Of a DNA stretch of 64,000 bases, positions 43,520 through 52,134 are shown one piece after another. This DNA comes from Collinsella sp. AF23-4AC. Its GTDB lineage: Bacteria > Actinomycetota > Coriobacteriia > Coriobacteriales > Coriobacteriaceae. The translations under genes and the position numbers were made by a program. Below the pieces are notes generated by a model. It worked only from the letters and a program-made list of their open reading frames with translations. It made no database searches and was not told the origin of the DNA. The stretch is taken from assembly GCF_003462685.1 (NCBI RefSeq), contig NZ_QRVE01000005.1, positions 1 to 64,000 of the forward strand, given 5' to 3'. Position 1 is the first letter of the stretch, and every line of letters starts with the position of its first letter.

Positions 43520-43948
43520 ATGGCTGAGAAGAAGGTTGCCAACGTCATTAAGCTCCAGATTCCTGCTGGTGCAGCTAACCCCGCTCCTCCCGTCGGCCCC
43601 GCCCTGGGCGCTGCTGGCGTGAACATCATGCAGTTCTGCCAGGCCTTTAACGCCGAGACGCAGGACAAGAAGGGCGACATCATCCCCGTTGAGATTTCTG
43701 TCTACGAGGATAAGTCCTTCTCCTTCATCACCAAGACCCCGCCGGCGGCTCACCTCATCAAGAAGGAGCTGAACCTCAAGTCTGGTTCCGCTAAGCCCCA
43801 GGCCGACAAGGTTGGTCAGCTCTCCCAGGAGCAGCTCACCAAGATCGCCGAGATCAAGATGCCGGACCTCAATGCCAACGACATTGACGCCGCCAAGAAG
43901 ATCATCGCCGGTACCGCCCGTTCCATGGGCGTCACCATCGCTGAGTAG
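43520..43948 (+). CDS. rplK: 50S ribosomal protein L11
   Basis: L11 forms part of the GTPase-associated centre. The 142-residue protein has the Pro-rich [21 protein letters not shown] motif and [25 protein letters not shown] 43520 gives the family start [12 protein letters not shown]; the in-frame ATG at 43514 lies too near the AAAGGA ribosome site. Confidence 0.96.
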   Translation: MAEKKVANVIKLQIPAGAANPAPPVGPALGAAGVNIMQFCQAFNAETQDKKGDIIPVEISVYEDKSFSFITKTPPAAHLIKKELNLKSGSAKPQADKVGQLSQEQLTKIAEIKMPDLNANDIDAAKKIIAGTARSMGVTIAE

Positions 43949-43962
43949 CGATTTCTTATGGT

Positions 43963-44040
43963 AACGACGGGTGCTCCGACCTGGGCGCCCGTTAAATGTG
44001 TGCAATAGGGCACACGATACGATGTGGGAGGGCTCACGCC
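43963..44040 (+). promoter_or_regulatory. Structured spacer between rplK and rplA
   Basis: ACGGGTGC and GCGCCCGT form one stem, and GTGTG/CACAC a second. L1 represses its own operon by binding mRNA in many bacteria, but the usual site is before rplK, so this may only be a local structure. Not decisive. Confidence 0.35.
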
Positions 44041-44065
44041 CGTTTAACCACAGGAGGTAATGCAC

Positions 44066-44773
44066 ATGGCTAAGCATGGTAAGAGCTATAACGCCGCTGC
44101 CGAGAAGATCGACCGCGCCACGCTCTACACCCCCCTTCAGGCTGCCAAGCTCATCAAGGAGCTCGACACCGCCAAGTTCGACGAGACCGTCGAGGCCCAC
44201 TTCCGTCTGGGCATCGATACTCGTAAGGCTGACCAGAACATCCGTGGTTCCATCTCCCTGCCCCACGGCACCGGCAAGACCGTTCGTGTTGCCGTCTTCG
44301 CCGAGGGCGAGAAGGCCCGCGAGGCCGAGGCTGCCGGCGCCGACATCATCGGTTCCGACGAGCTCGTCGCCCAGATCCAGAAGGGCGAGATCAACTTCGA
44401 CGCCGCTATCGCTACGCCGAATATGATGGCCAAGGTTGGCCGCATCGGTAAGATCCTTGGTCCCCGTGGCCTCATGCCGAACCCCAAGCTCGGCACCGTG
44501 ACCATGGACGTCGCCAAGATGGTCTCCGAGCTCAAGGCTGGCCGCGTTGAGTACCGCGCCGACCGCTACGGCATCTGCCACGTGCCCCTGGGCAAGAAGT
44601 CCTTCTCTGAGCAGCAGCTCGTCGAGAACTACGCTGCCCTGTACACCGAGATCCTGCGCGTCAAGCCCTCTTCTGCTAAGGGCAAGTACGTCAAGTCCAT
44701 CTCCGTGTCTTCCACCATGGGCCCTGGCGTCAAGGTCGATCCCGCTATCCAGCGCGACTTCCTGGCTGAGTAA
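44066..44773 (+). CDS. rplA: 50S ribosomal protein L1
   Basis: L1 forms the L1 stalk and is a translational repressor. The 235-residue protein has the family motifs [41 protein letters not shown] and [12 protein letters not shown] 44066 is 7 bases from AGGAGG; an ATG at 44060 is only 1 base away and is rejected. Confidence 0.96.
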   Translation: MAKHGKSYNAAAEKIDRATLYTPLQAAKLIKELDTAKFDETVEAHFRLGIDTRKADQNIRGSISLPHGTGKTVRVAVFAEGEKAREAEAAGADIIGSDELVAQIQKGEINFDAAIATPNMMAKVGRIGKILGPRGLMPNPKLGTVTMDVAKMVSELKAGRVEYRADRYGICHVPLGKKSFSEQQLVENYAALYTEILRVKPSSAKGKYVKSISVSSTMGPGVKVDPAIQRDFLAE

Positions 44774-44810
44774 CTAACAGTTACTGCCTGAGCAAAGCAA
44801 GCATTGCTAA

Positions 44811-44854
44811 AGAGACCCGGTTCTGCCTCGTGCAGAACCGGGTCTCTTGCTTTT
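44811..44854 (+). terminator. Terminator after rplA
   Basis: AGAGACCCGGTTCTGC and GCAGAACCGGGTCTCT form a perfect 16-base stem, followed by TGCTTTT. Confidence 0.9.
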
Positions 44855-44863
44855 GAGTCAACG

Positions 44864-44903
44864 AAACCACCACGAAGGGGACAGGCACCCTTGTGGTGGT
44901 TTT
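44864..44903. repeat. Dispersed hairpin, GGGACAGG family, CCACCAC stem
   Basis: AAACCACCACGAAGG and CCTTGTGGTGGTTT, with loop GGACAGGCAC. Same stem type as the copies at 46572, 48588 and 51315, in the opposite orientation. Confidence 0.82.
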
Positions 44904-44959
44904 ACTTGTGTTGTACTTTAGCGCGATGTAGTACTACCCGAGGCCGAAGGGAGCCCAAC

Positions 44960-45019
44960 ATGTTTAAGAACACGCAACAGCTCCTAGGCCTAGCGCTACT
45001 AGATTGGATAGCGCGCTAG
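44960..45019 (+). CDS. leuL: Leucine-rich leader peptide (leu attenuator)
   Basis: A 19-residue peptide, MFKNTQQLLGLALLDWIAR, has five leucines within seven residues (LLGLALL), and four of the five use the rare codon CTA. GAAGGGAG precedes the ATG. It lies about 150 bases before leuA, the classical position of a leucine operon leader whose translation senses leucyl-tRNA supply. The RNA CCTAGCGC...GCGCGCTAGG inside it can form the pause hairpin. The peptide appears intact although the operon it controlled is dead. Confidence 0.8.
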   Translation: MFKNTQQLLGLALLDWIAR

Positions 45020-45047
45020 GGTTGTTATCTCGCTATAACGATTTGTT

Positions 45048-45109
45048 GTACCCGGGTGCGCTATCGTCTGCCGCTTTCAGGCGTGATGAGCGACACGGGT
45101 ATTTTTCTA
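45048..45109 (+). terminator. Attenuator terminator of the leu leader
   Basis: TACCCG and CGGGTA, with further GCGCT/AGCG pairing and an inner CGTCTG/CAGGCG hairpin, form an arm that ends in TTTTTCT. It follows the leader peptide as expected of attenuation. Confidence 0.6.
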
Positions 45110-45172
45110 TCTCTAGGCCTTCTCTCTCTCCTGAAAGCCATCTGTCATAAAACGGTCAATCAGGAGGAACAT

Positions 45173-45742
45173 ATAAGCCGCAAAATCACAATCTTTGACG
45201 CCACCCTGTGCGACGGTGAGCAGTCGCCGGGCGCCAGCATGAATACCGAGGAAAAGCTCTTCATCGCCCGCCAGCTGGTGCGCATGAACGTGGACGTTAT
45301 CGAGGCGGGCTTTCCCATCTCGAGTCCTGGTGACTTTCGCTCCGTACAGGAGATTGGCAAGATTGCGGGCGACCGATGCACGGTATGCGGCCTGACGCGC
45401 GCTGTCGACAGGGATATCGAAGTGGCTGCAGAGGCGCTCAAAACGGCCCAGAGGCCCCGTATCCATACAGGGCTGGGTGTGAGCACCAGTCACCTGCGCG
45501 ACAAGCTCCATATGACTGAGGAAAGGGCAATTGAGTGAGCGATCCATGCCGTCAAACATGCTCGCAAGTTCGTTGACGATGTTGAGTTTTATGCCGAGGA
45601 TGCCGGCCGCTCCGATCAGGAGTTTCTGGTGCGCATTATCGAGGCGGCCGTAAAGGCCGGTGCCACGGTCGTGAACATCCCCGATACGATGGGCTACAAC
45701 ATGCCGTGGGACTTTGGCGCCCGCATCCGTGACCTGCGCGGG
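45173..45742 (+). pseudogene. leuA: 2-isopropylmalate synthase fragment (leuA), degraded
   Basis: The frame from 45173 reads [20 protein letters not shown], matching the LeuA N-terminus (metal- and ketoacid-binding core); the start codon ATG is ATA here, right after an intact AGGAGG. A TGA stop occurs at 45536-45538, where the family continues. The same frame goes on with [26 protein letters not shown] to RIRDLRG near 45742, then the LeuA sequence ends abruptly. Only about 190 of roughly 500 residues remain. LeuA performs the first committed step of leucine synthesis. Confidence 0.88.
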
Positions 45743-46378
45743 CGCTGCGGGTGCGGCCGGTCAGCGTGCGGTCGACGTGATGGAGTATCGCGAGTACGAG
45801 ATTGAGCGCATTGCGCGCCAGGCATTTGAGGCGGCGCGCAAACGTCGCGGCAAGGTGACGAGCGTTGATAAGCGCAACGTGCTGGAGACGAGCCGCATGT
45901 GGCGCGAGATCGTGCATCGCGTGCAAGACGAGGAGTACTCCGACGTGGAGCTTGAGGACCTGCTCGTCGACAACGCCGCCATGCAGCTCATCAGTCGACC
46001 GGCAGACTTTGACGTCGTGGTGACGGAGAACATGTTCGGCGACATCCTGTCCGATGAGGCGGCTCAGATTACCGGATCGCTCGGTATGCTTGCCTCTGCC
46101 TCGCTGGATGATGGCGTATCGCTGTTTGGGCCGAGCGCTGGCAGCGCTCCTGACATCGCGGGGCTCGGCGTGGCCAATCCGCTGGCTCAAATCTTGTCGG
46201 TGGCGATGCTGCTGACCTACGCGCTCGACATGGGCGAGCAAGCCGCGTGGATCGAGAGCGCCGTGGCGCGTGTGCTCGACGAGGGCTGGCGCACCCGTGA
46301 CATCGCCGATGTCAACACCCCGGCAGATAAGATCCTCGGCACCACGACGATGGGCGACAAGGTCGTCGCCGCGCTGTA
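45743..46378 (+). pseudogene. leuB: 3-isopropylmalate dehydrogenase fragment (leuB), 3' part
   Basis: Directly after the broken leuA, another frame reads [20 protein letters not shown], then [38 protein letters not shown] and [14 protein letters not shown], the C-terminal about 200 residues of LeuB. The N-terminal half (NAD-binding part and start) is missing. A deletion joining leuA to leuB would have removed leuC and leuD, which usually lie between them. The joint is near 45740-45775. Confidence 0.88.
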
Positions 46379-46405
46379 GGCGATGCCGATTCAAGCTGTC
46401 AAATA

Positions 46406-46460
46406 TCTCAATCTGTAACATCTAAGGGGCAAAATCGTTCCTACCTGTTACAGATTGAGA
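46406..46460. repeat. Dispersed hairpin, TCTCGATCTGTAACA family, copy 3
   Basis: TCTCAATCTGTAACA and TGTTACAGATTGAGA form a perfect 15-base stem. Relative to copy 2 the G-C pair has become A-T on both sides, keeping the pairing. Confidence 0.82.
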
Positions 46461-46495
46461 TTTTCGGCCGAGCATCCGTGGTCTGTCTCGATCTG

Positions 46496-46550
46496 TAACA
46501 GCTAACCGATTATTTGGGCCCTACCTGTTACAGATTGAGACAAACCGTTG
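46496..46550. repeat. Dispersed hairpin, TCTCGATCTGTAACA family, copy 4
   Basis: TCTCGATCTGTAACA and TGTTACAGATTGAGA form the stem with one G-T mismatch. It lies in tandem with copy 3, as copies 1 and 2 do at 39.8 kb. Confidence 0.82.
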
Positions 46551-46552
46551 GG

Positions 46553-46613
46553 ACAGGTCGGACGAGTCAGCAAAACCACCACAAAGGTGCCGGTCCCCTT
46601 CGTGGTGGTTTTT
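46553..46613. repeat. Dispersed hairpin, GGGACAGG family, extended copy
   Basis: AAAACCACCACAAAGG and CCTTCGTGGTGGTTTT enclose TGCCGGTCC. It shares an upstream block, GGACAGGTCGGACGAGTCAG, with the copy at 48570. The rest of the gap (46614-46730) shows no gene. Confidence 0.82.
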
Positions 46614-46730
46614 AGCGCAACGAGGTGTTCCCAGCCGACCATACGGGCGGCCTTGCGCTCACGCTGCTCGATGACAGCGCATCTTTAGACGCGAAGTGCG
46701 GAACCGGGTGCATATACGAGCCGCGTAGCG

Positions 46731-47861
46731 TTACGAATTCATGGGAATGACCGTATCGCCAATTTGTACGCTTGCAATCTTGTCTGTGTCACAAACTTGC
46801 GAGAACGGCCAGGTCTTGTGGACATCAGTGGTGCCGTTATCCAGTTTATTTGCGAAATAGCCGCTGTGGCTGGTTGCGTCCTCAACATGACCGTCTTTGA
46901 ACGTCACGATGAGGGGTATGTTGCCAACGGCATCCATAGACTCCTCCATGTTTTGAGACATCTTGCCGCTGTTGTTGTCGTGTTCGATGGAACGATCTAT
47001 GTTGTAGCGGACTGAAACGCCAACGCAGGATACGGTGGCCTCTTGAATCGTCGCCTTGGTGCCGTTAAAGTTGACCGATTTGGGCGCGGGAATCGTAACG
47101 GATGTATCTTCGTAATTCAGCTGGAACTTAAGATCCCATGGGCCCGTAAGTATTTTCTTATACTCGGGAAGCTCTTTGCCAGCACGTGGCACAACGAGAG
47201 AGTTGATATGCGTGCGGACGGTCCTGCCCATAAGGCCGGGTGATTCAACGCTGAACTGTGCAAAGTATTGAATGCTGGAGTCATTGGGGTTCTTGTCAAT
47301 GAGCCATGATTGGCCTTGGCCGCCATGCTCGCCATCAACGTATACGTTTCCATCGACACTTCCGGCGATAGTTCCGTTCTCGCCCGGCTCGGAAAGCTTT
47401 TTCAGGGCAGCGGGATCGTCGAACGTAAGCGTATAGGCGATGGTAACCATATCCTTGTCGCCCATGATGGCGTCGGCGGTCACGGTGACTCCGTTGTTGG
47501 AGCAGCTAGCACCGACGGGCCGGCCAATACGGTCGATGATCTCGGTTTGAGAAGCAGGTCCGTCAAAGATGTCGGAAAGCATGTCAGAAGGAAGCGGCAG
47601 GACGCCTGTTGCCATAGCCGTGCCAGCGCCTCCAATGACGATAGCGAGGACTGCCGTTACAGCGGCAATGCGAGCGACTGTTCTTACGGGATGGCGGGCG
47701 ATGCGCGGCTTGCGTCGCGTGCCATTAAAGTTGCTTTGAGCGGTCGCCGCATCGCTCGAGGCGACGGACTGAGCAATCGAGTTTGCCATGTGCTGCTTCG
47801 CATTATCGGTAAACGAAATGTGCTCCAGGGCGTGGCGATAGTCATTCGAATTCGTAGTCAT
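46731..47861 (-). CDS. DUF4179-family membrane-anchored protein, probable anti-sigma partner
   Basis: The 376-residue protein has a cytoplasmic N-terminus (about 1-62) ending in a basic stretch RKPRIARHPVR, one membrane helix (about 64-84) and a large extracytoplasmic domain with DUF4179-like sequence. The ECF sigma gene overlaps its start by 20 bases, the typical layout for a sigma and its membrane-anchored regulator. The signal it senses is not known. AAAGGAG precedes the start. Confidence 0.75.
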   Translation of the reverse strand: MTTNSNDYRHALEHISFTDNAKQHMANSIAQSVASSDAATAQSNFNGTRRKPRIARHPVRTVARIAAVTAVLAIVIGGAGTAMATGVLPLPSDMLSDIFDGPASQTEIIDRIGRPVGASCSNNGVTVTADAIMGDKDMVTIAYTLTFDDPAALKKLSEPGENGTIAGSVDGNVYVDGEHGGQGQSWLIDKNPNDSSIQYFAQFSVESPGLMGRTVRTHINSLVVPRAGKELPEYKKILTGPWDLKFQLNYEDTSVTIPAPKSVNFNGTKATIQEATVSCVGVSVRYNIDRSIEHDNNSGKMSQNMEESMDAVGNIPLIVTFKDGHVEDATSHSGYFANKLDNGTTDVHKTWPFSQVCDTDKIASVQIGDTVIPMNS

Positions 47862-48402
47862 TGTGGTCTCCTTTCAAGGAAAGCCGAAGTGACGCACGTC
47901 CGCGGCTAAGGTGCTGGGCGGTTGCAGCTGGCGTCGCGTGAACGGCGTCTGCGATTTCCCTGATGCTCATGCCTGCGTAGTAGTGCAAAAAGATGGCGAT
48001 GCGCTGTGCTTGAGGCAGGGCCGTGACAGCGGAAAGAATGGCACAGTCGCGTTGCGCGAATTCTTGCTCGGTATGTGTTACGGGTGCGCAGAAATCGGGG
48101 AGCGAATCGAGGTCGACAACCGGGTGATTCGCGTGCGTACGGCCGATATCGCGACATGCGTTCAGTGCGACTCGGATCACCCAAGCACGTTCGTGTTCGA
48201 GCGAGTCGAACGGTTGAGTGCGTTGGAGAATCTTGATCAGCGTGTCCTGGCAGATGTCTTGAGCGTCGTCAGCGGATCCAAGGGCCGAATAGCACAATCG
48301 AAGGATGAGGTCGGAATACGTGTCGACCAAGCGCTTTGCTTCCCGCTCGATCTGATCGGCATCGCATCGGAGCGTGCTATTGCGGTTACGGCGTGCAGGC
48401 AT
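47842..48402 (-). CDS. RNA polymerase sigma factor, ECF type
   Basis: The 186-residue protein has region 2 (DLILRLCYSALGSADDAQDICQDTLIKIL) and region 4 (ALPQAQRIAIFLHYYAGMSIREIADAVHATPAATAQHLSRGR). ATG 48402 follows GGAGGTGAC; a longer upstream reading to 48495 lacks a ribosome site. It overlaps the DUF4179 gene. The pair probably controls a cell-envelope regulon. Confidence 0.88.
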   Translation of the reverse strand: MPARRNRNSTLRCDADQIEREAKRLVDTYSDLILRLCYSALGSADDAQDICQDTLIKILQRTQPFDSLEHERAWVIRVALNACRDIGRTHANHPVVDLDSLPDFCAPVTHTEQEFAQRDCAILSAVTALPQAQRIAIFLHYYAGMSIREIADAVHATPAATAQHLSRGRASLRLSLKGDHNDYEFE

Positions 48403-48493
48403 AGTGTCACCTCCAATTGGTCGTGGTGGATATAGGGAAGGCGTCTCGCGAGGTCCCTCTACATACAACACGGTCGAGACTGCATAAGTTGAC

Positions 48494-48522
48494 AAAAAAA
48501 GACGGCACGTGAGCGCCGTCCT
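48494..48522 (-). terminator. Minus-strand terminator upstream of the sigma gene
   Basis: GACGGC and GCCGTC with a short loop are followed on the minus strand by TTTTTTT. It ends transcripts arriving from the metallophosphoesterase side. Confidence 0.82.
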
Positions 48523-48569
48523 TACAAAACAATGAGTGTTCTCGTTAATTACACAAGCACCGTGATGGA

Positions 48570-48630
48570 CAGGTCGGACGAGTCAGCAAAACCACCATAA
48601 AGGTGCCTATCCCCTTCGTGGTGGTTGTTG
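48570..48630. repeat. Dispersed hairpin, GGGACAGG family, extended copy 2
   Basis: AACCACCATAAAGG and CCTTCGTGGTGGTT enclose TGCCTATCC. One stem base is altered (CCATAA against TTCGTGG). The upstream block GGACAGGTCGGACGAGTCAG is shared with 46553. Confidence 0.8.
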
Positions 48631-48634
48631 GCAG

Positions 48635-49345
48635 TTACCAGGGGGTTCTGGCGGTTGAAGACTCGATTGCTTCGTGGCGTTTGAGCTCGCGGCGCATGGT
48701 TTGCGAGTTGAGCCAAGCGGCCTTCCAACCGCGCGTGGGGTAGCGCGCCTCGTCAATTTCGATCTTGGTATAGCCGCAGGCGTTGACAATCTTCGTTCCG
48801 CATGGGTGTTGGCGCTCGCGTTGAAAGTTGGGGCCGTAGCTTTGGTGCACATGCCCGTGAATCATATAGTCGGGACCCCAAGACTCAAGAGCCGCATTAA
48901 AGCACTCGAATCCTCGATGCGGCAGGTCGTCCAGGTCGCCCATGCCTGCGACGGGTGCATGGGTAAGTAGAATATCGCATCCGTCTACCAGTGCGATTTT
49001 TCGCGATAGCTTGCGCATGCGTTTTGCCATCTCGCGCTCGGTATACATGTTCGCGCCGTCGCGGTAGCGCATGGAGCCGCCAAGCCCCGCAATGCGGATG
49101 CCGCGATACACGTACACGGTGTCTTCGACACAAATGCAGCCGCCCGGTGCATGACGCGCATAGCGGTCATCGTGATTGCCACGCACGTAGATGAGCGGTT
49201 TGTTGATGACCGTGACCAAAAACTCAAGATAATCCGGGTCCAGATCTCCTGCGGATAAAATCAAATCGATACCCTCAAAGCGCTCCTTGCGAAAGCACTC
49301 CCATAGGCATCGTTCTTCGGTATCGGCTATGGCAAGGATTTTCAT
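48635..49345 (-). CDS. Metallophosphoesterase, calcineurin-like
   Basis: The 236-residue protein has the metallophosphoesterase motifs GDLD (metal), RGNHD and HGHVH. The first motif is IADTEE rather than the usual DxH, so one metal ligand may be altered. It overlaps the upstream gene by 4 bases (ATGA), so the two are co-translated. Substrate unknown; nucleotide or phosphodiester cleavage is the family role. Confidence 0.8.
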   Translation of the reverse strand: MKILAIADTEERCLWECFRKERFEGIDLILSAGDLDPDYLEFLVTVINKPLIYVRGNHDDRYARHAPGGCICVEDTVYVYRGIRIAGLGGSMRYRDGANMYTEREMAKRMRKLSRKIALVDGCDILLTHAPVAGMGDLDDLPHRGFECFNAALESWGPDYMIHGHVHQSYGPNFQRERQHPCGTKIVNACGYTKIEIDEARYPTRGWKAAWLNSQTMRRELKRHEAIESSTARTPW

Positions 49346-51258
49346 AGGGCGCGGACCTTCGGCTCATCGTCGAGTTGCGGAATGGTGCCCACCACGTTGT
49401 CGGCCAGCCAGTCCATCTCGACGATTTGCGTGCTCGGCAGCGGGGGAAAGCCCTCGATCTGCACCACGCCGTCTTGGCTATGGAGCTCGCCGCCAAATGG
49501 ATTGATGGAGCCCTCGACGATGCCATTGCGGAGGAGCTGAACAAGCTTGCGCGTCTGGTAGGGCAGGCCCGGAGCATAACGGATGTCGATAACGCCCGAG
49601 CTCATGCCATACCAGTAGTTGACGGCGCGAACCTGGCTGTCGTCACTGGTCTCATCCCAGGTGCCGTGCAGCAGACTTCGCACGATAAGCTCGTAGTATC
49701 GGCCCCAATTCCATACCGGCATGGCGATGCCGGCGACCTTGCCATCGACCAGGCGGTGAAGTCCGTAGGCCGTAGGGTCTTCGAGCGACTTTGACATGTC
49801 AGCGCCGGTCATGACGCTCACGCCCTCGCGGCACATGGCCTCGGCAAGGCCTCCGGCGGGCACATCGCCCCAGGTCAGGATAATTTGCGCGCGGGGGTCG
49901 AGCAGCGAGGCGCCGATGGCAAAGGCGTTGATCTCGCTAAGTGCGCCCGACGCAAAGACCGACGCGTGGTAGCCAATGCGATGGTTGTCCACCATGCTGG
50001 CCGCAAGGGCGCCCAGCAGAAACTTTGCCTCGTACATCTTCCCAAAATACGAGCGCACGCTTTGGTGGGGAAGGCCGATGGAGCAGTTGAGGAACCGAAC
50101 CTGGGGATACTCAACGGCTGCCCTGAGCGTGTATTCCATCAGGCGATGCGAGGTCGAGAAGATGACGTTGTCTCCATGTTTGACAGCCGTTTCCACGGCG
50201 GCGTAGAACACGTCCGGATCGTGGCAGTCCTCAAACGCCTCGGTGCGCACGATACCGCCAAAGTGCTCATCGAGATACTGGCGCCCTTGATCGTGCAGGC
50301 TGTCCCAGCTCGACGTCGAACAGGGGAACTCATGGATAAAGGCGATGCGTAGGGGGTTGGCCACCGAGTAGACGGTCTTGCCCATAAAGAAGTTGAGCAC
50401 GCCGGAGGTGGACTTGGCGGGTGTCTCTTCCTCATCGACGCTCGGTGCCTCGACAAGATCGACCTTGTCCTCGTCATTTTTGCCGGCAATGACCAGCTCG
50501 CGCCAAATCTTGCACAGGCGGTTTACGACGATGTCCGTCGGCGTATCCAGCAGGCGGTCCTGGTTGTACACGTTGAGGTAGACGAGCATGGCGTCGGCGG
50601 GCGTAATGTCCAGATGGTCGCCGCCGGCGCGCAGGTAGGCGCGTTTAAAGAGTAGGAAGGTGTGGCGCAGGTAGTCGACCTTTTTCTGTGGCCACTTTTC
50701 GACAAGGTCCTGTCCGAGCATCTTGGCGAGCGTCTCGTAGCTTCCCTCGCGCGAGAACTCGATCTCGTATAGGGGACAGACGCACCAAAACGCGCAGAAC
50801 TCGCCGTACAGGCGACTTTCGACGGAATCCCATTTGCCGGGGTAGAGACGGGTGACCTTGGCCGAAACCGTCGGGGCGTCTAGGAATTTGAGGACGCTGA
50901 CGCGCTTGTTGCCCTCCTGGACGTAAAACCGATGCATGAACTCGGTGACGATGATGGGGTCGCGATAGCCCTCGGTCACCTGGATGTCGTAGAGGTTGGA
51001 CCACTTGTGGGCGAACTCGGTGTTAAATGGCAACAGGGGCATAAAGTTGCACGAAAAGGCAGACTGACGGCCCTTGGTAACCGTGCCGACGACCATTTCG
51101 AGCGGAATGTCCCTTAGGCCGACGCTCTCTCGCTGACCTAAGGGGAGCTGGGCAACGAGGCTATCGAGGTCCGTAAGGTATGGGTGCTCGCTTTGGCTGA
51201 TGGCGTGACGGCGTCCCTGCTCGCCGCGCTTGCGTGCTTGACGATAGGCCTCTTCCAT
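49342..51258 (-). CDS. Fusion of a ParB/Srx-like domain and a BMP-family ligand-binding domain
   Basis: The 638-residue protein has no signal peptide or membrane helix, so it should be cytoplasmic. Its first half includes YRDPIIVTEFMHRFYVQEGNKRVSVLKFL (about residues 97-125), resembling the ParB/sulfiredoxin-like fold. From about residue 303 a periplasmic-binding BMP/PnrA domain begins (LRIAFIHEFPC, and IGYHASVFASGALSEINAFAIGA). BMP domains usually bind purine nucleosides outside the cell. Overlap with the phosphoesterase suggests a joint function, perhaps nucleoside or nucleotide sensing, but this is not established. Confidence 0.65.
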   Translation of the reverse strand: MEEAYRQARKRGEQGRRHAISQSEHPYLTDLDSLVAQLPLGQRESVGLRDIPLEMVVGTVTKGRQSAFSCNFMPLLPFNTEFAHKWSNLYDIQVTEGYRDPIIVTEFMHRFYVQEGNKRVSVLKFLDAPTVSAKVTRLYPGKWDSVESRLYGEFCAFWCVCPLYEIEFSREGSYETLAKMLGQDLVEKWPQKKVDYLRHTFLLFKRAYLRAGGDHLDITPADAMLVYLNVYNQDRLLDTPTDIVVNRLCKIWRELVIAGKNDEDKVDLVEAPSVDEEETPAKSTSGVLNFFMGKTVYSVANPLRIAFIHEFPCSTSSWDSLHDQGRQYLDEHFGGIVRTEAFEDCHDPDVFYAAVETAVKHGDNVIFSTSHRLMEYTLRAAVEYPQVRFLNCSIGLPHQSVRSYFGKMYEAKFLLGALAASMVDNHRIGYHASVFASGALSEINAFAIGASLLDPRAQIILTWGDVPAGGLAEAMCREGVSVMTGADMSKSLEDPTAYGLHRLVDGKVAGIAMPVWNWGRYYELIVRSLLHGTWDETSDDSQVRAVNYWYGMSSGVIDIRYAPGLPYQTRKLVQLLRNGIVEGSINPFGGELHSQDGVVQIEGFPPLPSTQIVEMDWLADNVVGTIPQLDDEPKVRAL

Positions 51259-51314
51259 GGTGTCTACTCCCTTAGTCGTTTAAACAACGATATGAATCAT
51301 GGTACCACGATGCG

Positions 51315-51354
51315 AAACCACCACAATGGTGCCTGTCCCCTTTGCGGTGGTTTT
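51315..51354. repeat. Dispersed hairpin, GGGACAGG family, at the mscS stop
   Basis: AAACCACCACAATGG and CCCCTTTGCGGTGGTTT enclose TGCCTGT. The last TTA of the arm is the mscS stop codon on the minus strand. Confidence 0.82.
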
Positions 51355-52120
51355 AGGCGATGATGGGGGCGATGGCGCGGATGCAGGCGTCGGCTGCCGT
51401 GAAAGTGGTGCTGTCGTCGCTGACGATAAAGATGATCTTGCCCTTAATGCCAAAGTCGCCGATCTCGCTAAAGAGCACATACGGCTCCTTGTCAAAACCC
51501 GAGATGGGCGAGACGGCCGTTTTAGTGGCGCTGGTCAGCTCGTCTGCCAGTGCGTCGAGCGAAGCCCATTTTGAGGGGTCTTTCACCGCGACGGGGACGG
51601 CTACGCGCCCAAAGGGCATCAAATGCACGAGCGTGTTCTTGGAGATGTTGGAGTTGGGGACGATGATAGTCTGCCCGCAGGCATCTTCGATGGTCGTGTG
51701 GCGCCAGGTGATGTCCTGGACCACGCCTGATACACCACCGACCTCGATGTTGTCGCCAGGCTTGATGATGCCCATAAAGGTCACCTGCATGCCGCCGATA
51801 AGGTTTGAGAGCGTGTCCTGAAAGCCCAGGGAGATGGCGATGCCGCCGACGCCAAGAGCGGCGACGAGCGCGTTTGCGTTAATGCCAAAGCAGTTGTCGA
51901 GGATAAAGCTGCCGCCGATCATCCAGATGACGGCGCGAGCGATGTTGATGAAGATGCTCGATGCTGGAAGCGGGTTATCGTCGCGGTTGAGTAGGTGGCG
52001 CAGCGTCTTGGAAACGACTTTGGTGGCGATTGCCGTGCCTATCGCCAAGATGACGGCCCAGATGATGTTGTGGACCCACCGTTGCTCAAAAAAATGAAGA
52101 ATCGGCTCAAACAATTCCAT
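51353..52120 (-). CDS. mscS: Small-conductance mechanosensitive channel (MscS family)
   Basis: The 255-residue protein has N-terminal membrane helices (about residues 15-105) with the pore-lining Gly/Ala pattern (LVAALGVGGIAISLGFQDTLSNLIGG) and a beta domain with FMGIIKPGDNIEVGGVSGVV. It relieves osmotic pressure. The start is supported by AGGAGG. The stop codon lies inside a repeat hairpin. Confidence 0.9.
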   Translation of the reverse strand: MELFEPILHFFEQRWVHNIIWAVILAIGTAIATKVVSKTLRHLLNRDDNPLPASSIFINIARAVIWMIGGSFILDNCFGINANALVAALGVGGIAISLGFQDTLSNLIGGMQVTFMGIIKPGDNIEVGGVSGVVQDITWRHTTIEDACGQTIIVPNSNISKNTLVHLMPFGRVAVPVAVKDPSKWASLDALADELTSATKTAVSPISGFDKEPYVLFSEIGDFGIKGKIIFIVSDDSTTFTAADACIRAIAPIIA

Positions 52121-52134
52121 GTAGGGAAAACCTC

